Both the position numbers and the translations under genes were made by a program. From NCBI GenBank assembly GCA_045531965.1, contig JAZSFA010000005.1:1-13202 (forward strand): a stretch of DNA of 13,202 nt, written 5' to 3'. This stretch comes from CAMEON01 sp045531965 (GTDB lineage: Bacteria > Bacillota > Clostridia > Oscillospirales > CAG-272). Below are positions 1 to 7,639 of this stretch, piece by piece; position 1 is the stretch's first letter, and every line of letters starts with the position of its first letter. Under the pieces are notes generated by a model. It saw only the letters and a list, made by a program, of their open reading frames with translations, was not told the origin of the DNA and searched no databases.

Positions 1-1
1 G

Positions 2-193
2 TCCTTCCTTGTCCGAGGAAATGTGTATGATGTGCGTAATATCAATTCCGGTACGGAAGATAACGACGTGGCGCGAGAGCTTGGTTATCTCCTTCAGAGT
101 AGCTCGTATCTGGAGTTGAAGGACACGCCGCAAATGCAAGCCATCATCGTGAAATATCAACCCTTTGCTGGAAAGAAAAAGGATTTCTCGTGA
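2..193 (+). CDS. C-terminal fragment of unidentified protein (5' truncated by window)
   Basis: An open frame enters from the left window edge and runs 63 codons to a TGA at 191-193. No start codon or ribosome site is visible, so only the C-terminus is present. The sequence is hydrophilic, has no membrane segment, and ends in a lysine-rich tail (GKKKDFS). I do not recognise the family. It is followed within 10 bases by an intrinsic terminator, which supports a genuine gene end. The next gene is a sigma-like protein typical of conjugative elements on the opposite strand, so this could be the last gene of a mobile-element operon, but that is inference from position only. Confidence 0.6.
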   Translation, partial: SFLVRGNVYDVRNINSGTEDNDVARELGYLLQSSSYLELKDTPQMQAIIVKYQPFAGKKKDFS

Positions 194-202
194 TACATTT
201 TT

Positions 203-224
203 GCCCCGCTTCGGCGGGGCTTTT
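203..224 (+). terminator. Intrinsic terminator after the partial left-edge gene
   Basis: A perfect 7-bp stem, GCCCCGC (203-209) with GCGGGGC (214-220), closes a TTCG tetraloop and is followed by TTTT. It lies 9 bases after the TGA at 191-193. The T-run is on the plus strand only, so it terminates rightward transcription. Confidence 0.8.
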
Positions 225-240
225 CATATCGCATAACTTT

Positions 241-263
241 AGGGAGCCGTCAAGCTCCCTTTT
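241..263 (+). terminator. Second intrinsic terminator, between convergent genes
   Basis: AGGGAGC (241-247) pairs perfectly with GCTCCCT (254-260) across a 6-base loop, followed by TTTGTTGTTT. It backs up the stronger terminator just upstream. It also lies about 22 bases past the stop of the leftward gene ending at 285, but the minus-strand tail (TAAAGTTATG) is poor in T, so service to that gene is less certain. Confidence 0.55.
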
Positions 264-284
264 GTTGTTTATGTGTGAATTAGA

Positions 285-923
285 TCATCCCTGCATGACC
301 ACATAGCGCAGATACTTCTTCTGTATGCTCTTTCTGCGACGCCAGACAGTGGTATTGTTGACGTTCTGCATCTGTGCAATTGCTACAAATCCAAGGCCGG
401 CCATATAGTAGTTCAAGGTCTCTTCTTCTGCAACAGTCAATCGCATCTGATGAATGATGGTATCGACCTTGGTGTAGTCCTCAATCTCATACTGTGTCTC
501 GAAGTCAATAGAAGCACCAGCCGGAGAGCATTCTTCTATGCTGATGGTCTTATAGCCGGAAAGATACTCCTTCTCAATGTACCGCAGAGCGTGGCGGTAA
601 CAAGCAAAGCGGACAGTCAGTAACTCACTCTTTCGATTCTGACAAGCCAGATCATCCAGATTGCGACCCATGTAGTGGCAAAGGAAGCAGATTACCTCGG
701 ATGCCAAATCGTATCCATCCGAGAAGGTCGTGTTGTAGCCTTTATTGTGGTAGATATCCTCGACCAATCCGGCATACAGTTTGTCCAGAGAACGGGGATG
801 ATGTGCAAATCGCATCATCTTCTTGATGGCAGACAACGCAATGCACTCGCTAATATGCTGGACGTTTTCACTGGTGATCCTTACGTTTTCGTTTGTGATT
901 CTTACTTGGTTTTGGGTTTTCAT
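285..923 (-). CDS. Sigma-70-like helix-turn-helix protein, mobile-element type
   Basis: A 212-residue protein on the minus strand. The C-terminal part (about 163-208) reads like sigma-70 region 4: an acidic turn (AEEETLNYYMAGL), a helix-turn-helix around FVAIAQMQNVNNTTVWRRR and a basic end. The middle, around residues 68-95 (SDGYDLASEVICFLCHYMG), resembles the short sigma-like proteins carried by conjugative and integrative elements of Clostridia. It probably binds DNA or RNA polymerase and controls element genes. The start is supported by GGGAGG eight bases upstream. A GAACAGC/GCTGTTC hairpin (945-961) lies in the leader just before that site. The N-terminus carries two imperfect 7-residue repeats (VRITNEN, VRITSEN) encoded by a 21-base tandem repeat. 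Family assignment is from remembered sequence pattern; a plain HTH regulator is the alternative. Confidence 0.65.
   Translation of the reverse strand: MKTQNQVRITNENVRITSENVQHISECIALSAIKKMMRFAHHPRSLDKLYAGLVEDIYHNKGYNTTFSDGYDLASEVICFLCHYMGRNLDDLACQNRKSELLTVRFACYRHALRYIEKEYLSGYKTISIEECSPAGASIDFETQYEIEDYTKVDTIIHQMRLTVAEEETLNYYMAGLGFVAIAQMQNVNNTTVWRRRKSIQKKYLRYVVMQG
864..905 (-). repeat. 21-bp imperfect tandem repeat inside the sigma-like gene
   Basis: Two adjacent 21-base units (885-905 and 864-884, read on the minus strand) encode VRITNEN and VRITSEN. They differ at a few bases. A third, weaker start (VQHIS) follows. The seven-residue period could extend a helical or coiled-coil N-terminus. Confidence 0.7.
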
Positions 924-1034
924 TTTCTATACCTCCCGATTTCTGAACAGCTTCGCTGTTCGCGAGCCATTTCGGCAGGGTCGGGGGAGCATAGGTCGGG
1001 AGGAAATCGCGCTCATTCCGAGTGAGGTGTGCAG

Positions 1035-1118
1035 ATGTCAACGAGAGGTATTGATGACTTTCAGTACACGAAAAAATATTGCGTGTGGATAAAGAAAAAG
1101 CCAAGTATTGCTACTTGA
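1035..1118 (+). CDS. Possible 27-residue micro-ORF, doubtful
   Basis: ATG at 1035 follows GAGGTG with short spacing (bases 1024-1029) and opens 27 codons ending in TGA at 1116-1118. The product would be basic and aromatic (it contains DDFQYTKKYCVWIKKK). It has no recognised family. It lies antisense to the leader of the leftward sigma-like gene and upstream of the promoter at 1162, so no promoter is apparent for it. It could be a leader peptide, a decayed gene start or chance. Confidence 0.2.
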   Translation: MSTRGIDDFQYTKKYCVWIKKKPSIAT

Positions 1119-1161
1119 CTTTCTCGATATTCATTTCATTTTTCGGTGATATTTTTTCACG

Positions 1162-1189
1162 TTGACAACTGCGAGAGCTATGCTACACT
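1162..1189 (+). promoter_or_regulatory. SigA-type promoter, downstream gene unclear
   Basis: A perfect -35 TTGACA (1162-1167) is followed after 16 bases by TACACT (1184-1189). The nearest downstream gene on this strand is the AraC regulator, about 200 bases away, which has its own closer promoter. This one may serve an RNA, a lost gene of a mobile element, or a second AraC start point. Confidence 0.55.
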
Positions 1190-1332
1190 GGACACGCCGA
1201 AAGGTGAAAAATCGGAAGTTTTTTATTTTTTGACACTTCCCCTAACTATCAAAACATAATTATTAGTCGCCATGTACACATAGTATTTCAAACAAATAAA
1301 TGTCTGTGATCAAAAAGTGTGCCGAAAAGGTA

Positions 1333-1361
1333 TTGCAACAGTCTTGAAAATATGCTAAAAT
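1333..1361 (+). promoter_or_regulatory. Promoter of the AraC-family regulator
   Basis: TTGCAA (1333-1338) and TAAAAT (1356-1361) are separated by exactly 17 bases, placing the start near 1368, about 24 bases before the ATG. The leader then carries a C-run and the ribosome site AAAGGAG at 1379-1385. Confidence 0.7.
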
Positions 1362-1391
1362 CATGTTACCCCCCCTTGAAAGGAGTGCCTC

Positions 1392-2366
1392 ATGCAACTG
1401 ACGCGAACATCGAATAAGCTGAAAAGAACCATTCTGTTCAACGCAGAGCGCGGAGGAACACCTTATTTTGCCCCGCCGCACACGGGATATTTTTCCCTGA
1501 TCCTGATCAAGCAAGCTGTGGGCTATATCACGATTGACACCAAGAGCGGCGCACGGGTGTCATTTCCCATTCAGCATCCCATGGCCATTTGCCTGAGGGA
1601 TGATGAATCCGTGACCTTTTCCATGACAGACGGCGACATTTATAACGTGGTGTTCTCTCCAACCTTCATTAACGTGAATATGCGGCCGTCTGTTCTGGAG
1701 GAGGAGGTCTATGCGGTGCTGGCCGAAACCCACCATTTGTTCCGCCTGGCCCCCTTTATGGAGGTGCGTGCGGATTTGAAATGTATTCCCATGAACACGG
1801 AGCAAATGGACACCTATTTTCAGAAATGCGACTCTGCCGTATCGGCGTTGGCGGAAGAAGATCCCGACAACCGCTGGTCCTGCCGTATACGCGCCCTTTT
1901 TATGGATATCCTTACGGGGCTTGAGACCCAATATACCCATATGATGCAAGCCGCATGGGATAATTCCCTCACCTTTATGACCTATCGGAACATCGTCATT
2001 CACATCCACGGTGATCTGATGAATCCCTGCCGTATTGAGGAGGTCTGCCGCCGCTTTGGCATCAACAAAAACAAGCTCCAGATCATTTTCCGCCGATACA
2101 GCGGGCTCTCCTACCATGATTTCATCAAAAAAGCTCGCGTAGAGCGAGCCCAAAGCTATCTGGCCTTCACGGGCTTGAAGCTCTCCGAGATCGCCTTTCG
2201 TTTGGGCTTTAGTACGGAACAGCACTTTTATCGCTTTTTTCGCCGTGAGGCCGGTGTGGCACCTGCCGTTTTCCGACAAGCGGCCGTAGCGGATCGAAAA
2301 GCCGCCTTTGCCGGTTTCCGCGTTTTGGATCGGGAGGATCCGGGATGCTATCCCACGAGGTATTGA
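1392..2366 (+). CDS. AraC/XylS-family transcriptional regulator
   Basis: A 324-residue protein with the AraC DNA-binding module at its C-terminal end: first helix-turn-helix near residues 213-233 (CRIEEVCRRFGINKNKLQ), linker helix, and second near 262-284 (LKLSEIAFRLGFSTEQHFYRFF) with the conserved RFFRREAGVAP turn. The N-terminal 200 residues start with a beta-rich region suited to a cupin-like ligand domain, but I cannot name a ligand. The start is set by AAAGGAG six bases before ATG 1392. The gene has its own promoter and terminator, so it is monocistronic. It lies directly upstream of and parallel to the MoxR/vWA operon and could regulate it, but no operator pair is visible. The last 25 residues past the AraC module are unusual and low in pattern. 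Confidence 0.92.
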   Translation: MQLTRTSNKLKRTILFNAERGGTPYFAPPHTGYFSLILIKQAVGYITIDTKSGARVSFPIQHPMAICLRDDESVTFSMTDGDIYNVVFSPTFINVNMRPSVLEEEVYAVLAETHHLFRLAPFMEVRADLKCIPMNTEQMDTYFQKCDSAVSALAEEDPDNRWSCRIRALFMDILTGLETQYTHMMQAAWDNSLTFMTYRNIVIHIHGDLMNPCRIEEVCRRFGINKNKLQIIFRRYSGLSYHDFIKKARVERAQSYLAFTGLKLSEIAFRLGFSTEQHFYRFFRREAGVAPAVFRQAAVADRKAAFAGFRVLDREDPGCYPTRY

Positions 2367-2404
2367 CAAAAAGACAGAAAGCTGTCTGCCATTATGATAT
2401 TGAG

Positions 2405-2436
2405 AGAACAGTCCTCAACGGGCTGTTCTTTTTTTG
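2405..2436 (+). terminator. Intrinsic terminator after the AraC gene
   Basis: AGAACAGTCC (2405-2414) pairs with GGGCTGTTCT (2420-2429) with one G-T pair and a 5-base loop, followed by a long T-run to 2436. It isolates the regulator from the operon that follows. Confidence 0.85.
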
Positions 2437-2477
2437 CTCGTTACAGTTCCTTCATAATTTCGTGTCGATTATGTATT

Positions 2478-2504
2478 TTGTCGAACGGAAAGACATGATA
2501 GAAT
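2478..2504 (+). promoter_or_regulatory. Probable weak promoter of the MoxR/vWA operon
   Basis: The best match in the gap after the AraC terminator is TTGTCG (2478-2483) with TAGAAT (2499-2504), but the spacing is only 15 bases. An operon promoter must lie between 2437 and 2530. A poor match to consensus would fit one that needs an activator, for example the neighbouring AraC protein, but that is inference. Confidence 0.35.
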
Positions 2505-2542
2505 ATAAGTGAACAAATAATATATTGTTAAGGAGAAAAATC

Positions 2543-3913
2543 ATGAGTATCAAATACGTATTAAAGCCCTTCAAAAAGAGGTTGACGGTCGAGGCTTGGA
2601 TCAGGTCTGCCGTATTGGGCGGTATGATCGCCGCCTGTGTGGCCATCGTATTGGGCTGTGTTCATGTGATCCTGCCGTGGATGGTAACAGAGATCGGCAT
2701 ATTGCTGACCTTTGTGGGCGTGTTTTGCGGAGGGACGGGACTTTTGTTTCTGTTCGTTTATCGCCCCACGAAAAGAGATACGGCTCGCCGTTTGGATGGC
2801 TTGGGCATGTCAGAGCGCGTAGAGACCATGTTAGAATACGAGCATAGCACCGCGCCTGCGGCTCGCTTGCAAAGAGAGGAGACCATTGATCGCTTGCGAG
2901 GAATCAATAGAAAGGATCTGAAGCTAAAAATATCCAAGACTCTTTCAGCGCTGTGTGCCGTCTTCATGGTTTGTGCCACGGTGCTTTTGTTTTTGCCTGA
3001 GATCAACGCCTTCAGCCGTCACCCGATCATCAACGTCCTGAATCAAATGATCCCCGATAGCGGTCTTTCAGAGGAGTTCCGCGAGGATCTGGAGGAGATC
3101 ATCGGGGAATTGGAGGAAAAATTAGAGAACAGCGAGAATGATGAGGAAAGAGAGCAAGCCATAGAGAATGCCATAGGGCAGATCGACGAAAGCGTTAAAA
3201 AGGAGAACAGCCGCGGGGATCTGGGTGGAACCCTGCAAAACTACGGCGATCTCAAGGAATTGGGTGAGGCCATCCAAAACGGCGACAAGGAGGGCGTTTC
3301 CTCGGCACTCGATCATTTGAAGCAGGAGATGACCGATGATCCCCAAAAGCAGGAGTCGGTGGCTGACCAATTACAGAATGCCTTGGAGGAATCCGATGTC
3401 GATCCCGAAAACGATCTGTACGAGGCTCTGGAAAACATGAAGGACGGCCTGAAAAATCCAAATCAATCCATGAATGAGACCCTGGACCAGGCTGAAACCG
3501 AGATCAAAGAAGCCCTTGACAAGCAGCAGAACGCGGAGGATCTCGGCGAGCAGATGAAAGAAGCATTACAAAATGCCAAGCCCTCAGGAGCGAAAGAGGA
3601 ATCGGACGGACAAGATGGAGAGGGTGCTTCGGGTAATCAGGGCGAGGGTGAGAAGCCTAGTCAGAACGGCCAGCAGGGTGGCAACTCCGGCGGCTCCCAG
3701 GATAACGGTCAGGAAGGCCCCGGGAACGGTAACGGAGGAGACGTCGGTATGAACGATATCATCGAAGACCCCAAGCAGGGATCGGTAAAATACGGCTCCG
3801 TATACGCAAGCTACTTTGCGGAATTCCTCAAGCAAGCAGAGGAGGGGAAGCTTCCCGACAGCGTGGTGGCAACCATGAACGAATATCTTGAACAGTTGAA
3901 GAATCAAAATTAA
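2543..3913 (+). CDS. Three-helix membrane protein with long acidic region, first gene of MoxR/vWA operon
   Basis: A 456-residue protein. Two membrane helices (about 21-47 and 51-73) form a hairpin, a basic loop follows, and a third helix lies near 134-153. The loop carries GLGMSERVETMLEYE and ARLQREETIDRL, a pattern I associate with DUF4175-like proteins in MoxR operons. After helix 3 the chain is very acidic and probably coiled (about 174-345), then rich in Gly, Asn, Gln and Ser (about 345-400). It ends in a conserved-looking domain (GSVYASYFAEFLKQAEEG, then LPDSVVATMNEYLEQL). With the N-terminus inside, the long tail would lie outside the membrane. ATG 2543 is chosen because AAGGAG (2530-2535) sits seven bases upstream; the earlier TTG at 2525 has no such site. 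It is likely a membrane partner or substrate of the ATPase encoded 16 bases downstream. The name of the family is a tentative match. Confidence 0.85.
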   Translation: MSIKYVLKPFKKRLTVEAWIRSAVLGGMIAACVAIVLGCVHVILPWMVTEIGILLTFVGVFCGGTGLLFLFVYRPTKRDTARRLDGLGMSERVETMLEYEHSTAPAARLQREETIDRLRGINRKDLKLKISKTLSALCAVFMVCATVLLFLPEINAFSRHPIINVLNQMIPDSGLSEEFREDLEEIIGELEEKLENSENDEEREQAIENAIGQIDESVKKENSRGDLGGTLQNYGDLKELGEAIQNGDKEGVSSALDHLKQEMTDDPQKQESVADQLQNALEESDVDPENDLYEALENMKDGLKNPNQSMNETLDQAETEIKEALDKQQNAEDLGEQMKEALQNAKPSGAKEESDGQDGEGASGNQGEGEKPSQNGQQGGNSGGSQDNGQEGPGNGNGGDVGMNDIIEDPKQGSVKYGSVYASYFAEFLKQAEEGKLPDSVVATMNEYLEQLKNQN

Positions 3914-3929
3914 AGGAGAATTACATACG

Positions 3930-4907
3930 ATGGAAAACAAAATTCGAGACTTTGCCGACAAGTGTCAGAAAATCATCAGCGAAATACAAAAGGATCTCGT
4001 GGGTCAGGACGAGGTGGTACGGGATACCGTCACCGCCATGATCGCTGGAGGTAACGTCCTCCTAGAGGGTGTTCCCGGCGTGGGAAAGACCCGTCTCGTT
4101 CGTTCCTTGGGTCAGGCCTTTGCGCTTCCTTTTTCCCGCATCCAGTTCACCCCCGACCTCATGCCTGCCGACGTGACGGGTACCAACGTACTGGAAACCT
4201 ATCCCGACGGCCGCTCTGCCATCGTGTTCAAAAAGGGGCCCATTTTCTCTGGTATCGTCCTGGCAGACGAGATCAACCGCGCGACCCCAAAAACCCAATC
4301 CGCCCTTTTGGAGGCTATGCAGGAGCATAAGGTCACCGTGTCGGGTGAGAGCTATGCCTTAAGCGAGCCCTTCTTCGTTCTCGCCACACAGAACCCCATT
4401 GAGCAGGACGGTACATATCCCTTGCCCGAGGCACAGACCGACCGCTTCATGTTCAAGCTCAACGTGGAATTTCCCACGGCCGACGAGCTGTACGACATCG
4501 TGGCCATGACCCAAAAGACCATGGACGAGACCGCCGCCGCCGTTATTTCCGCCGAAGAGCTTTTGGACATGAGAGCCTGTGCCAAGGAGATCCCCATCAT
4601 GGAGCCCATCATGCGCTACACCATGCGCCTGGTCTGCGCTACCCATCCCGAGCTTTCCTCAAGCCCCGAATGTACCAAGAAATACCTCCGCTTCGGTGCC
4701 AGCCCCCGCGCGGCACAGGCACTCATCACGGCAAGTAAGGTGCGCGCACTCATGAACGGGCGTTATAATGTTGCCTACGAGGACGTGGCAGCCTTGGCAT
4801 TCCCCGTTTTGCGCCACAGGGTGAAGCCCAGCTATGCGGCCATTTCTGACAAGCTGACAGCAGACGATTGCATCCGCGAGCTGGTCAAGAGTGTCCCAAA
4901 GAAATAA
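3930..4907 (+). CDS. MoxR-family AAA+ ATPase
   Basis: A 325-residue protein of normal length for MoxR. Visible motifs are Walker A GVPGVGKT (47-54), Walker B IVLADEIN (109-116), the MoxR signature RATPKTQSALLEAMQE, sensor 1 ATQNPIEQDGTYPLPEAQ (152-169), the arginine-finger DRF (171-173) and sensor 2 GASPR (256-260). Nothing catalytic is missing. MoxR ATPases act as chaperones that use ATP to activate or assemble partner proteins, usually with vWA proteins encoded beside them, as here. AAAGGAG (3912-3918) overlaps the stop of the preceding gene and lies 11 bases before the ATG, a slightly long spacing. Cytoplasmic, no membrane segment. The family call is secure; the client is inferred from the neighbours. 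Confidence 0.97.
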   Translation: MENKIRDFADKCQKIISEIQKDLVGQDEVVRDTVTAMIAGGNVLLEGVPGVGKTRLVRSLGQAFALPFSRIQFTPDLMPADVTGTNVLETYPDGRSAIVFKKGPIFSGIVLADEINRATPKTQSALLEAMQEHKVTVSGESYALSEPFFVLATQNPIEQDGTYPLPEAQTDRFMFKLNVEFPTADELYDIVAMTQKTMDETAAAVISAEELLDMRACAKEIPIMEPIMRYTMRLVCATHPELSSSPECTKKYLRFGASPRAAQALITASKVRALMNGRYNVAYEDVAALAFPVLRHRVKPSYAAISDKLTADDCIRELVKSVPKK

Positions 4908-4916
4908 GGGTGCGCC

Positions 4917-5801
4917 ATGAAACGTATCATAGATGAAGACTTCATCGCTATGCTGGAGGGACATGATCTCTGCATCCAAAACCTGATGAACGGCCTTTTC
5001 GGAGGCAACCGACGGTCTCGAGCCTACGGCAGTAGCGCAGAATTTGCGGATTACCGTGAATACGTGGCAGGAGACGAGTTGAAGCGGGTGGATTGGAATC
5101 TGTATGCAAGATTCAAAAAGCTATACCTCAAGCTCTTTGTGGACGAGCGCCAACTACACCACCGTATTTATTTTGACACCTCCGCTTCTATGGATTGGGG
5201 GATGCCCTCCAAGGCCTACACCGCCCTTCGTTTAGGGGCGGCGCTGGGCTTTTTGGCGGTTCAAGCCATGGATCGCGTCACCTTTTACGGAATCAGCGGG
5301 GAGACCTGCCGCGATCTCTCCGGGACCGTCCTCGGTAAGGACGCCTTTTATCGTGCCGCCGACCAGCTGGAGACCTTGACCTTTTCGGGATGCTCCGAGC
5401 TGGGAAAGGCCATCAACAACACCCACGAAAGCGGTGCCATCGGGGGCATATCCGTGCTGATCTCGGATTTTTTTACGGATTCGGGCTGGAAAGAGGCGGT
5501 AGATCTCATGATCCAAAAGCGGCGGGAGGTGCATCTCGTCCAAGTGCTGTCGCGGGACGAGATCTTCCCCGAGATCCTGGGTAAATACACCCTCCGCGAC
5601 CCCGAGGACAGAGAACTGGACTACAAATCGAATTTTAGTAAGGCAAACCTCAAGGCTTACCGCGAGGCCTACGATTATCATCAAAACGAGTTGAGAAGCT
5701 TCTGTGCCTCTCGCGGCGTGGGGCTGGTCACGGTCTGTACCGACGAGCCCATTGAGCGGATGCTCTTTGACAAGGCCGTTTCAGCGGAGGTGATCGTATG
5801 A
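4917..5801 (+). CDS. DUF58 protein with vWA-like MIDAS motif
   Basis: A 294-residue protein carrying the DUF58 signature: EFADYREYVAGDELKRVDWN (42-61), then the partner stretch ARFKKLYLKLFVDER (64-78). DTSAS (87-91) is a DxSxS metal-ion site, and LISDFF (181-186) is where the second metal-binding aspartate of a vWA fold would be expected. It has no N-terminal membrane helices, unlike many longer DUF58 proteins, so it is predicted to be cytoplasmic. The start follows the MoxR stop by nine bases with only a modest AAGGG site, and its last base triplet overlaps the next start (ATGA at 5798-5801), which points to translational coupling. It probably links the MoxR ATPase to the membrane vWA proteins encoded next. 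Confidence 0.95.
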   Translation: MKRIIDEDFIAMLEGHDLCIQNLMNGLFGGNRRSRAYGSSAEFADYREYVAGDELKRVDWNLYARFKKLYLKLFVDERQLHHRIYFDTSASMDWGMPSKAYTALRLGAALGFLAVQAMDRVTFYGISGETCRDLSGTVLGKDAFYRAADQLETLTFSGCSELGKAINNTHESGAIGGISVLISDFFTDSGWKEAVDLMIQKRREVHLVQVLSRDEIFPEILGKYTLRDPEDRELDYKSNFSKANLKAYREAYDYHQNELRSFCASRGVGLVTVCTDEPIERMLFDKAVSAEVIV

Positions 5802-7639
5802 TTTTTCAAAATTTATGGGGATTTTTGCTCCTGCTCTCCATTCCCGTGCTGATCATCATTTACATCATCAAGCAGGATCACAAGGAGCGGGCGGTGTCCA
5901 GCACCTACCTCTGGCACCTCAGCGAAAGATTTCTGAAAAAACGCTTGCCCATCAAGCGCATCACCAGCCTGCTGGCTTTTTTGCTTCAACTGGCCATCCT
6001 GGCATTTTTGGCCTTCTCCGCGACCCAGCCCGCCATGGCGGTGGGACAGGTCTCGGGGCATATCATCGTCCTTGATGCTTCGGCCAGTATGCAGACCGAG
6101 CAGGACGGGGTCACCCGTTTTGAGGCCGCCGTATCCGAGGTCAAGGCCTTGGCAGAAAGCGGACTCTGCTCCGCCATGACGGTGATCATCGCCTCGGATA
6201 CCCCTGCCGCTCCCGTTGTGGGCGGCAACAGTACGGAAGCGTTGGTTGCCTTGGATAACGCCGTTTGCGGCTACGGCGGATGTAACGTCTACGAGACCAT
6301 GAAGCTGGTGCGGGAGGCTTATACCCGCATGGGCTCTGCCAAGGTGACCTTTTATACCGACACCACCTATGAGGACGTGGAGAACGTGACGGTGGTTGAT
6401 ATGCGCCGTAATGAAAAAAACGTGGCTATCACGTCTTTGACTCATACGGGCGGGAAATTTGAGGGCACTCTCGTCAGCTACGGCGAGGACAAAGAGGTGA
6501 CCGTGGGGCTGTATATCGACGGTCTCATCGTGAATACCGCCTCGGTGATGTGTACCGACGGTCAGCCTGCTGAGGTCAGCTTTGATGTGGACGTAGCCGC
6601 CTTCAAGGAGGCCACCCTTCGCTTTGAGCTGGAGGACGCTTTGGAGATCGACAACAGCTTTTCCGTGATGGGCAGGCAATCCGAAATGGCCTCGGTGCTG
6701 GTGGTGGGCGATGAGACCCTGTTCTTTGAGACGGGATTTGAGGCACTCGGTAACTGCGAGGTCACTGTCAAGAAGACCTACAACAAGCGTGACGACGGCC
6801 AGTATGACCTCTACGTTTTCAGCGGTTGTGTACCCAAAGAGGAATCAGGCCTGCCCACTCAAGGGACAGTCGTTGGCTTTATGCAAAAGGCGGGCAAATA
6901 TTTTCTCGATGAGAGTAAATTTTTTGGAATGACATTCTCAGGATACCCCGCGACCGTCCATTTAGCACTTGAGTTGTATCGGGACACGGATCCCCTGTTC
7001 ATTGGTGCGGAGCAAGCCATACGGGAGGTGTATTGCGGACAATATAACAAATGCTACTCGCTTGCGTCAGGGGGGCGGGAGGGATGGAAGAGCATCTGCT
7101 CCGAAACCAATTACCTGGATGCCACCTGCATCCATCGGAAGACGAATGCGGGGTATCATCAGTATATGTTCACCTTCCCCATCTTCTCCTCGAATATGGC
7201 TTTGACCCCTGCTTTCATCATCATTCTCGAAAACGCCCGAAACATAGCATCGCCGCCAACGATTCCCCGTACCCAATATATCGTGGGGGAGGAGGTGTCC
7301 TTCGCCATCAAGGACGGCGCCGAGAAGCCCCGGGTGGCGGCAGCCGACGATACGGTCACCGACCTGTCTTTGAAGACACCCGTCTTTATCCCTGCCGTAC
7401 CCGGGGTGCACACCCTGACCTATGAGCTGAACGACAGAGCGCGCGAGGCATCCTTTTTCGTGTGCATAGCACCCGAGGAGTATGAAAGCTACAGCACCGA
7501 ATCGCTGTTTTTGAGCGAAGAGTTTGAACGGCAGGTGGCAGGAGAGCTTTTGACAACCTCTGCGGTGCCTGCCATCGCCATCGCGCTCCTGGTCTTACTG
7601 ATCCTTGAATGGGGGTATCATTATCGTGGCAAATATTAA
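5798..7639 (+). CDS. Membrane-anchored vWA protein, BatA-like
   Basis: A 613-residue protein. Two N-terminal membrane helices (about 6-24 and 57-75) enclose a basic loop, the layout of the BatA N-terminal domain. A vWA domain follows with DASAS (93-97) as metal site and YTD (186-188) at the second site. The middle (about 200-450) is beta-rich, and the stretch from residue 305 (MASVLVVGDETLFFETGFE) looks like a degenerate amidotransferase-like fold. A last membrane helix lies near 587-604 with a short basic tail. GGAGG (5786-5790) lies upstream of the ATG that overlaps the DUF58 stop. Most of the protein would lie outside the membrane between the helices. It belongs to the same machine as the next gene; by family it is a partner of MoxR. 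Substrate unknown. Confidence 0.9.
   Translation: MIFQNLWGFLLLLSIPVLIIIYIIKQDHKERAVSSTYLWHLSERFLKKRLPIKRITSLLAFLLQLAILAFLAFSATQPAMAVGQVSGHIIVLDASASMQTEQDGVTRFEAAVSEVKALAESGLCSAMTVIIASDTPAAPVVGGNSTEALVALDNAVCGYGGCNVYETMKLVREAYTRMGSAKVTFYTDTTYEDVENVTVVDMRRNEKNVAITSLTHTGGKFEGTLVSYGEDKEVTVGLYIDGLIVNTASVMCTDGQPAEVSFDVDVAAFKEATLRFELEDALEIDNSFSVMGRQSEMASVLVVGDETLFFETGFEALGNCEVTVKKTYNKRDDGQYDLYVFSGCVPKEESGLPTQGTVVGFMQKAGKYFLDESKFFGMTFSGYPATVHLALELYRDTDPLFIGAEQAIREVYCGQYNKCYSLASGGREGWKSICSETNYLDATCIHRKTNAGYHQYMFTFPIFSSNMALTPAFIIILENARNIASPPTIPRTQYIVGEEVSFAIKDGAEKPRVAAADDTVTDLSLKTPVFIPAVPGVHTLTYELNDRAREASFFVCIAPEEYESYSTESLFLSEEFERQVAGELLTTSAVPAIAIALLVLLILEWGYHYRGKY

Larger units (their letters stand above)
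924..1391. other. Divergent intergenic region, 468 bases
   Basis: This gap separates the leftward sigma-like gene from the rightward AraC gene. It holds the sigma-gene leader hairpin (945-961), a doubtful micro-ORF (1035-1118), a plus-strand promoter at 1162-1189, a weak GGAAGT/ACTTCC inverted repeat (1214-1240) with a T-rich loop, and the AraC promoter at 1333-1361. On the minus strand a TTGACA (1041-1036) is visible but its partner -10 is poor, so I do not call a promoter for the sigma-like gene. No larger gene is supported here. Confidence 0.7.

Noticed and set aside
1560..2369. Minus-strand frame of 269 residues opposite the AraC gene
   Set aside because: The plus strand has a full AraC domain, promoter and terminator; the opposite frame has no motif.
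5813..6679. Minus-strand frame of 288 residues opposite the BatA-like gene
   Set aside because: Composition is His/Gly-rich shadow of coding DNA with no domain pattern and no ribosome site seen.
7605..7625. Earlier TTG start for the double-vWA gene
   Set aside because: No ribosome site upstream; GTG 7626 has GGGGGT at good spacing.
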